Shown: one piece after another, positions 7,996 to 12,238 of the stretch
How the letters are laid out: each line of letters opens with the position of its first letter
Numbering within the stretch: position 1 is the stretch's first letter
Assembly: GCA_903872255.1 (NCBI GenBank)
Contig: CAIQJW010000173.1
Coordinates: 1-12,238 of the forward strand
DNA: 12,238 bases
Reading direction: 5' to 3'
Source of the DNA: an uncultured delta proteobacterium
GTDB taxonomy: Bacteria > Desulfobacterota > Syntrophorhabdia > Syntrophorhabdales > Syntrophorhabdaceae
Notes under the pieces: model-generated
What the model was told of the DNA's origin: nothing
The model's database searches: none
What the model saw: the letters and a program-made list of their open reading frames with translations, nothing else
Program-made: the position numbers and the translations under genes

Positions 7996-9477
7996 TTATT
8001 TACTGTAATCTATGTGCTCTAAAAGGTCAGTGCGCCCTACGAGTTCGCGCACGCTTCTCATCCCGAACCTCTGCAATATCTCGACCAGCTGAACATTCCA
8101 GGCGTGGTACATATTGGTCAGGCGCTGGGTTGCCCAATCCTCGTTGAAGAGGTCCGCAAGGACCGAGTCGGTTGAAGCGATGCCCCGCGCACATCCGCGG
8201 CCGGATTCGCAATTCCCGCACCGGACACATTCCAGGGAGACCATTTCTGCAGTACCGATGACGCAGCCGTCAGCGCCCAAGCAAATGGCCTTGGCAAGAT
8301 CATGGGCTGTCCGCACACCACCTGATGCGATAAGGGTTATCTCGTCACGAACTCCTTCTTCTTTCAGAAAATTATGGACCTTCGTTATTGCGTACTCGAT
8401 CGGCATTGCAATATTTTTCTTCGCAATGTCAGGCGCAGCGCCGGTGCCGCCGTATCCGCCGTCAATATGGATGATATGTGCGCCGGCATAATACGATCCT
8501 ACGGCGACCATATCCACGTCATTCGGGGTCGATACCTTGACCGAGATCAGGGCTTTCGGGTTGATCTCCTTGATCCAGTCGATATGCTTCTTATGGTCTT
8601 CGATCGAATATACGCTGTGGAACGGGAAAGGAGAAAAGAGCGGTGAACCCTTTACGGCCTCGCGCATCCTGGCAACGCTTTCGGTATTCTTTTCGCCGAG
8701 CAGGTGCCCGCCAAGGCCCGGTTTCGCGCCTTGCGCATACTTAAACTCGATGATCTTCACACGCTGTATCGTCTCTTCACGCACACCGAAGAGACCGGTT
8801 GCCACCTGGGTTATAACATGGTCATCGTAAGGTGTGAGCATCTCGGGGTAGCCGCCCTCGCCCGTACACGTAAAGGTATTCCAGATCTCGGCGTTGCGGG
8901 CTTTCGATACCATCGTCGGGAGGCTCACCGACCCGAAGGACATTCCCCCTCCGTAAACCGGGGTGGATATCATGATATTGACACGGCCGTCATTGCGCCT
9001 GTTGAGCGGGATCTCCGTCGATATCTCGAATTTATCCAGCTTCGGGCGGCCGGAGGGGAACTTGAGGCGGAGTTTGTCAAAGCCTCCGCCCGAATTGCCG
9101 ATATCATATTCAAGGTCGGTCCGTTCGGGGGGATAGCCTGTCTCCGCCATTATCCACGTTGCGGTGATCATATCCGCTGTCCAGCGGTAATCGCCGAGCG
9201 TTTCATACATCGGGTTGAGCGACACCGACAGGGCCTTGCGCGGGCATCGGTCAACGCAATAAAAATCATTCTTGCTGCAATCAAACCCGATGCACTTGTA
9301 ATCGATCGGGGGCCTCACTTTATTATGCCCCTCGAGCCTCTCATGGACCCCATGCGGGCATGATTTGGCGCATGTGCTGCAATTAATGCACGCGTTCGAT
9401 CTCGTCACCTTGTATTTCGGGACTTGATGTTTGAATCGGGACGGCATCGGGTTAATTTTTACGGTTGATGGTTTCAT
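7996..9477 (-). CDS. Ferredoxin-fused glutamate synthase FMN subunit (archaeal GltB2 type)
   Basis: A 493-residue protein predicted to reduce 2-iminoglutarate, made from 2-oxoglutarate and ammonia, to glutamate. The N-terminal ferredoxin part has CINCSTCAKSCP (Cys30, 33, 36, 40) and an unusually spaced second set (Cys62, 67, 74, 78; C-x4-C-x6-C-x3-CP). The FMN/TIM-barrel domain carries the family motifs GGMSFGSVS (177-185), GEGGYPE (206-212), AQGAKPGLGG (248-257, Lys252), DGGYGGTGAAP (339-349) and SGGVRTAHDLAKA. The cysteines CVRCGNCESGRGC (417-429) followed by GIAST match the Fe-S loop of glutamate synthase, with one extra residue and one extra Cys. Its start overlaps the upstream stop as ATGA, so translation is probably coupled. 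It needs the downstream fusion protein for glutaminase activity. No NAD(P)H-binding domain is present, so ferredoxin or another Fe-S protein is the likely electron donor. Confidence 0.92.
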   Translation of the reverse strand: MKPSTVKINPMPSRFKHQVPKYKVTRSNACINCSTCAKSCPHGVHERLEGHNKVRPPIDYKCIGFDCSKNDFYCVDRCPRKALSVSLNPMYETLGDYRWTADMITATWIMAETGYPPERTDLEYDIGNSGGGFDKLRLKFPSGRPKLDKFEISTEIPLNRRNDGRVNIMISTPVYGGGMSFGSVSLPTMVSKARNAEIWNTFTCTGEGGYPEMLTPYDDHVITQVATGLFGVREETIQRVKIIEFKYAQGAKPGLGGHLLGEKNTESVARMREAVKGSPLFSPFPFHSVYSIEDHKKHIDWIKEINPKALISVKVSTPNDVDMVAVGSYYAGAHIIHIDGGYGGTGAAPDIAKKNIAMPIEYAITKVHNFLKEEGVRDEITLIASGGVRTAHDLAKAICLGADGCVIGTAEMVSLECVRCGNCESGRGCARGIASTDSVLADLFNEDWATQRLTNMYHAWNVQLVEILQRFGMRSVRELVGRTDLLEHIDYSK

Positions 9478-10889
9478 AGGCTTACCGTCTCACTTTTTTT
9501 AAATAATTTTCCGAATGTATCGGCGTCTATCTCTTCATAGAATATGGCCCTTCCGGTCTCTCCGCGAAGGCGCCTCGCCTCGCGGATACCCATCGCTCCC
9601 ATGACTTCGAGGAGCTGGGAATGCCAGGCACCCATGAGGTTTACCATCCGCTGCGTTATTGTGCCTACCGAGAGGGATTCGACCCCTTCCGCAAAGACCA
9701 GTATCTTTTCCGGCTCTTCGTATAATCTCGTGCCGAGAGCGATAAGCAGGGGGATATCTATGGCTGTCAGGTCCGCGCCGCATATCATAGCCTTCGGCAC
9801 ATGTTCCGCCATCGCGATCCCGCCCGAAAAAAGGATCGACACTTCGTCGCGGACCCTTTCATCGACGAGCTTTAGATGAACGGCACGGATCACATCACGG
9901 GAAAGAAGGGGGGGGTTTTCTGCGTCAACCGTACCAATTTCAATGCCACGGTAATCGGCAACAACGTGAATGATCTCCGCGCCGTTTTGCGCGAGCTTAA
10001 GGACGGCGTCTTCCACGGACCGCGTCGCGGGAATTCGGACCATGGTCAATATGCTGCCCAGCTTTTTTATCTTTTCTATAATTGCGGGGAGCGTTTTTTC
10101 CATCTCCTCGTCATACTCGAGGGCCACTATCCGTACCGACCGGATAAGGTCCAGGTTTGCATCGATGTCCTTATAAGACATCAGCGGGATAATGTTCTTC
10201 ATCTCGCCTTTGACATCCGGCGTAATATCTTTTGGGGACAATATCACAAATGTATTCAGTTTTGCCGCAGCCTTGATGATGCCCGCTCTAATATTCGCAC
10301 CGAGCTCTTCGTACGGGAAGTCAAAGACGATGGGAATGGGGACATCGATCGTATTTTGGACCTCGGAAAGCATTTTGCCATTTTCATCAAACACGAGGTG
10401 GTTAAGCTTTCTTCCCAGTTCGACTGACGTGCTTATATATTCCCGCCCGTGAATGCCGTCGCGTGTCGGGCGAACGATCTCGGACATGTCCGTCCACATT
10501 CCGTCAAATCCCGGCCCGGTGAACGGGCCGCGGTAACCGGCGCCGGAAACGGGGACCTTTCCGTCTTCCGCCTGTTTCCACAGGGTTATGAACATGTCCG
10601 GCTTCCAGTACGAGCCCCCCATGTTCAGGAAATCCCCGTCGAGCGACTTTTCGAGTGCACCGCGCGGGCATTCCTGAATACACCGGAAGCAGTTTCGGCA
10701 TGTGACTGTGCTCGGCAGCGCCATTTTGCGCGAATCGCCGTCCCTGCCGCGTTTGTGCACTTCGTATATGCATACTTTTGTGCATCTGCCGCAGTTAATG
10801 CAGTTCTCTCCCCGTTCGATCCTGAACTTGTGAATATACTCGAGTTCGAGGGGTGTGACTTTCGTGTCGATGTGATATTTTTTTGGCAT
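9474..10889 (-). CDS. Ferredoxin-fused glutamate-synthase-like protein without catalytic motifs
   Basis: A 471-residue paralogue of the downstream FMN subunit. Two regular 4Fe-4S motifs stand at the N-terminus: CINCGRCTKVC (Cys30, 33, 36, 40) and CRNCFRCIQECP (Cys64, 67, 70, 74). The barrel aligns clearly with the intact subunit, for example VRDEVSILFSGG against VRDEITLIASGG and the C-terminal ITQRMVNLMGAW against ATQRLTNMYHAW. The signature residues are gone: DGGYGGTGAAP is replaced by ADYRGIEIGT (from 311), the AQGAKPG and GEGG segments are missing, and no cysteines follow LIALGTRLYEEP where the Fe-S loop should be. I infer an electron-transfer or structural partner rather than a second enzyme. 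GGGAAATGACAT precedes the ATG; the gap to the upstream gene is 38 bases. A C8 run lies in the coding strand at 9915-9908. Confidence 0.85.
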   Translation of the reverse strand: MPKKYHIDTKVTPLELEYIHKFRIERGENCINCGRCTKVCIYEVHKRGRDGDSRKMALPSTVTCRNCFRCIQECPRGALEKSLDGDFLNMGGSYWKPDMFITLWKQAEDGKVPVSGAGYRGPFTGPGFDGMWTDMSEIVRPTRDGIHGREYISTSVELGRKLNHLVFDENGKMLSEVQNTIDVPIPIVFDFPYEELGANIRAGIIKAAAKLNTFVILSPKDITPDVKGEMKNIIPLMSYKDIDANLDLIRSVRIVALEYDEEMEKTLPAIIEKIKKLGSILTMVRIPATRSVEDAVLKLAQNGAEIIHVVADYRGIEIGTVDAENPPLLSRDVIRAVHLKLVDERVRDEVSILFSGGIAMAEHVPKAMICGADLTAIDIPLLIALGTRLYEEPEKILVFAEGVESLSVGTITQRMVNLMGAWHSQLLEVMGAMGIREARRLRGETGRAIFYEEIDADTFGKLFKKSETVSL

Positions 10890-10927
10890 ATGTCATTTCC
10901 CGATATAATTTTTTTGAGCATTCATGC
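10890..10927. other. 38-base intergenic spacer in the gene train
   Basis: This spacer holds the ribosome site of the next gene (GGGAAA on the minus strand) and, on that strand, AGCA-TGAA-TGCT followed by an A7 run. On the plus strand the A7 is a T7. With the small stem this is not a terminator for the minus-strand genes, so read-through is expected. Confidence 0.5.
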
Positions 10928-12238
10928 TTAATTGTTCCTGTCGACCATTTCCCAGTATTCCGTGCTTGCGTCGACCTTTTTTATAAACTCGTCTATCTTT
11001 TCAGCCGGCCGGCCGCCATTTCGTGATTCGATCCTTTTTTCCAGCGCATCCCAGAGGTTCATGAGTTCGAGGTTCGTCTGGCAGATCTCTTCGCACGCCC
11101 TGCAATGCATGCACATAAAGACCCTCTCGGCCTCTTCGCCTGTTATTGGTTTGCCCTCGATCAGCTTTTTGGCCAGTTCGATCTTTCCTTTGGCCGTCAT
11201 CTGCTCATTGCCGGTCACGAGATAGGCCGGGCAAACTGCGATACAGTTTCCGCATTTTGCGCAGGCATGCGTCATCAATTCGAAATCAAGGTCGTCGACC
11301 TTCTCAACCTTGCCCAACAGGCCGGTTGCGAGTTTCCCGACGACAGGTGCCAGAATGGTAAGGGCGCTGATCCCGAAATTCAGGATAGAGGGCCTGAAGG
11401 CGTAAGACGGCATGTTTGATCCTACCCGGAAGAATTTGCCCGGGTTCATGATATTGTTCGGGTCTACCTTCGCCTTATAAGCCAGTAGTTCCTTTTTCTG
11501 TTTATCGCTGTACAGGTAATTGATAAACCCCGCGTTCCAGATGCCGAGGCCGTAGGGCTCTGCACCGTTCTTGACCGCGGCTTTTGTAAGGATCATCGTG
11601 AGCGGCAGGTCGATATAGTATTTAGCTTTACGGGAATCGCACAGGAAGTTGGTCATGATGAGCGCTTTCTTATTATCGAGGATATACGAATCGACAAATA
11701 TCTCGACACCGAAGTATGAACCCAGTTTTTTGGCCTCCTGGATAAAATTCGCGGCCGCTCCTATCGGTATAATATTCTCGCTCGCCAGGATCGTGGGGCC
11801 GAGCCGTTTCGTTTTCATACCGAAGAGGCGCTCATTCCACAAATAACTTGCGACATACTTCGGCGCCTCTTCAACCTGATAATTTTTTTTGATGAGGTCC
11901 ATGAATTCCGCATCATCCTCATCGGTTCCGAACTCTATGAGAACGGCGGCGCTTTTTTTAAATTCCTGCAGATGCATGACCTTGTTGATATCGTCGAGAT
12001 GGCTTGCATCCAAGAACCGGATCACGTTCGGCCGGAGTTTATCAGCCTGGCTGGAACCCGTGAATTGCCCAATGAATGAAAAGGCATCCCCGTCGCTCGC
12101 GAAGTAGAAAAGGTGCGGACAGGACGCGGCCGGGGCGTCGCGCAGTTTCAGGTTCACCTCGGCGATTATTCCGAAAAGGCCCTCCGTCGAGACATAATGG
12201 GCAAATTCGGGATCGGTGGGCGTCAGTTTTTTTAATTC
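10928..12238 (-). CDS. FAD-linked oxidase / 4Fe-4S ferredoxin fusion (5' end outside window)
   Basis: The frame stays open to the right edge (436 visible residues), so the start is outside; the GTG at 12157 is internal because STEGLFGIIAEVNLKLRD, the conserved end of the FAD-binding domain, is encoded around it. Next comes an FAD-linked oxidase C-terminal domain ending in KAKVDPNNIMNPGKFF, a usual ending for GlcD-type proteins. A linker leads to two 4Fe-4S motifs: CAKCGNCIAVCP (nt 11263-11231) and CMHCRACEEIC (nt 11113-11081), as in GlcF and HdrC-like proteins. No CCG domains follow. The H-x3-GDGN-x-H and GEHGIG motifs that bind metal and substrate in GlcD-type enzymes appear replaced (LDNKKALIM, GLGIWN). 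Likely a flavin-to-Fe-S electron carrier feeding the subunits downstream; substrate unknown. Confidence 0.85.
   Translation of the reverse strand, partial: ELKKLTPTDPEFAHYVSTEGLFGIIAEVNLKLRDAPAASCPHLFYFASDGDAFSFIGQFTGSSQADKLRPNVIRFLDASHLDDINKVMHLQEFKKSAAVLIEFGTDEDDAEFMDLIKKNYQVEEAPKYVASYLWNERLFGMKTKRLGPTILASENIIPIGAAANFIQEAKKLGSYFGVEIFVDSYILDNKKALIMTNFLCDSRKAKYYIDLPLTMILTKAAVKNGAEPYGLGIWNAGFINYLYSDKQKKELLAYKAKVDPNNIMNPGKFFRVGSNMPSYAFRPSILNFGISALTILAPVVGKLATGLLGKVEKVDDLDFELMTHACAKCGNCIAVCPAYLVTGNEQMTAKGKIELAKKLIEGKPITGEEAERVFMCMHCRACEEICQTNLELMNLWDALEKRIESRNGGRPAEKIDEFIKKVDASTEYWEMVDRNN

Noticed and set aside
8704..9363. Open frame of 219 codons on the plus strand
   Set aside because: It lies wholly antisense to the well-supported FMN subunit gene, has no recognisable domain, and is explained by the G+C-rich codon pattern of the real gene.
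9876..10427. Open frame of 183 codons on the plus strand
   Set aside because: It is antisense to the degenerate ferredoxin-fused subunit, with no family resemblance and no ribosome site.
10449..10931. Open frame of 160 codons on the plus strand
   Set aside because: It is antisense to the N-terminal ferredoxin region of the 9474-10889 gene; a shadow of that gene's codon use.
12155..12157. GTG at 12157 as start of the FAD/Fe-S gene
   Set aside because: The frame continues upstream to the window edge and encodes a conserved part of the FAD-binding domain, so the gene starts outside.

Overview
The window looks like chromosome from an anaerobic, Fe-S-rich bacterium, most plausibly a deltaproteobacterium (Desulfobacterota, syntroph or sulfate-reducer type). 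This assignment is inference from gene content: 4Fe-4S proteins in series, an archaeal-type ferredoxin-linked glutamate synthase, a NifA-like sigma-54 activator and a PAS regulator of a type common in that group. I see no rRNA, tRNA, CRISPR array, insertion sequence or phage gene.

Layout. Positions 1-783 (minus) hold the N-terminal part of a PAS sensor/regulator that runs off the left edge. A 193-base divergent spacer carries a plausible sigma-70 promoter. Positions 977-2503 (plus) encode a GAF/AAA+/Fis sigma-54 activator of NifA type with a TTG start. A 190-base convergent spacer (2504-2693) is filled with repeats and nested inverted repeats. From 2694 to the right edge everything is one minus-strand gene train, read right to left: an FAD-linked oxidase/ferredoxin fusion (5' end outside the window), a ferredoxin-fused glutamate-synthase-like protein that has lost its catalytic motifs, an intact ferredoxin-fused glutamate synthase FMN subunit, a fusion of the glutamine-amidotransferase and GXGXG modules of glutamate synthase, and an 860-residue protein joining a degenerate KaiC/RecA-like domain to a PEP-synthase-type ATP-grasp.

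How the genes may work together. The amidotransferase/GXGXG fusion and the intact FMN subunit together contain every module of the large glutamate synthase subunit, rearranged: glutaminase (Cys33), FMN/2-oxoglutarate site with Fe-S cysteines, and the GXGXG helix. No NAD(P)H subunit (GltD) is visible. Electrons would instead enter through the N-terminal ferredoxin domains, perhaps from the FAD/Fe-S protein. The ATGA overlap and the 15- and 38-base gaps support one transcript for these four genes. The ATP-grasp gene follows after 70 bases that hold a possible internal promoter.

The best candidate for an undescribed system is this five-gene set. It contains a probable pseudoenzyme partner of the FMN subunit, an FAD protein lacking the usual metal-binding motifs, and an ATP-grasp protein without the phosphohistidine and PEP-binding domains needed for PEP synthesis, all next to a NifA-like activator.
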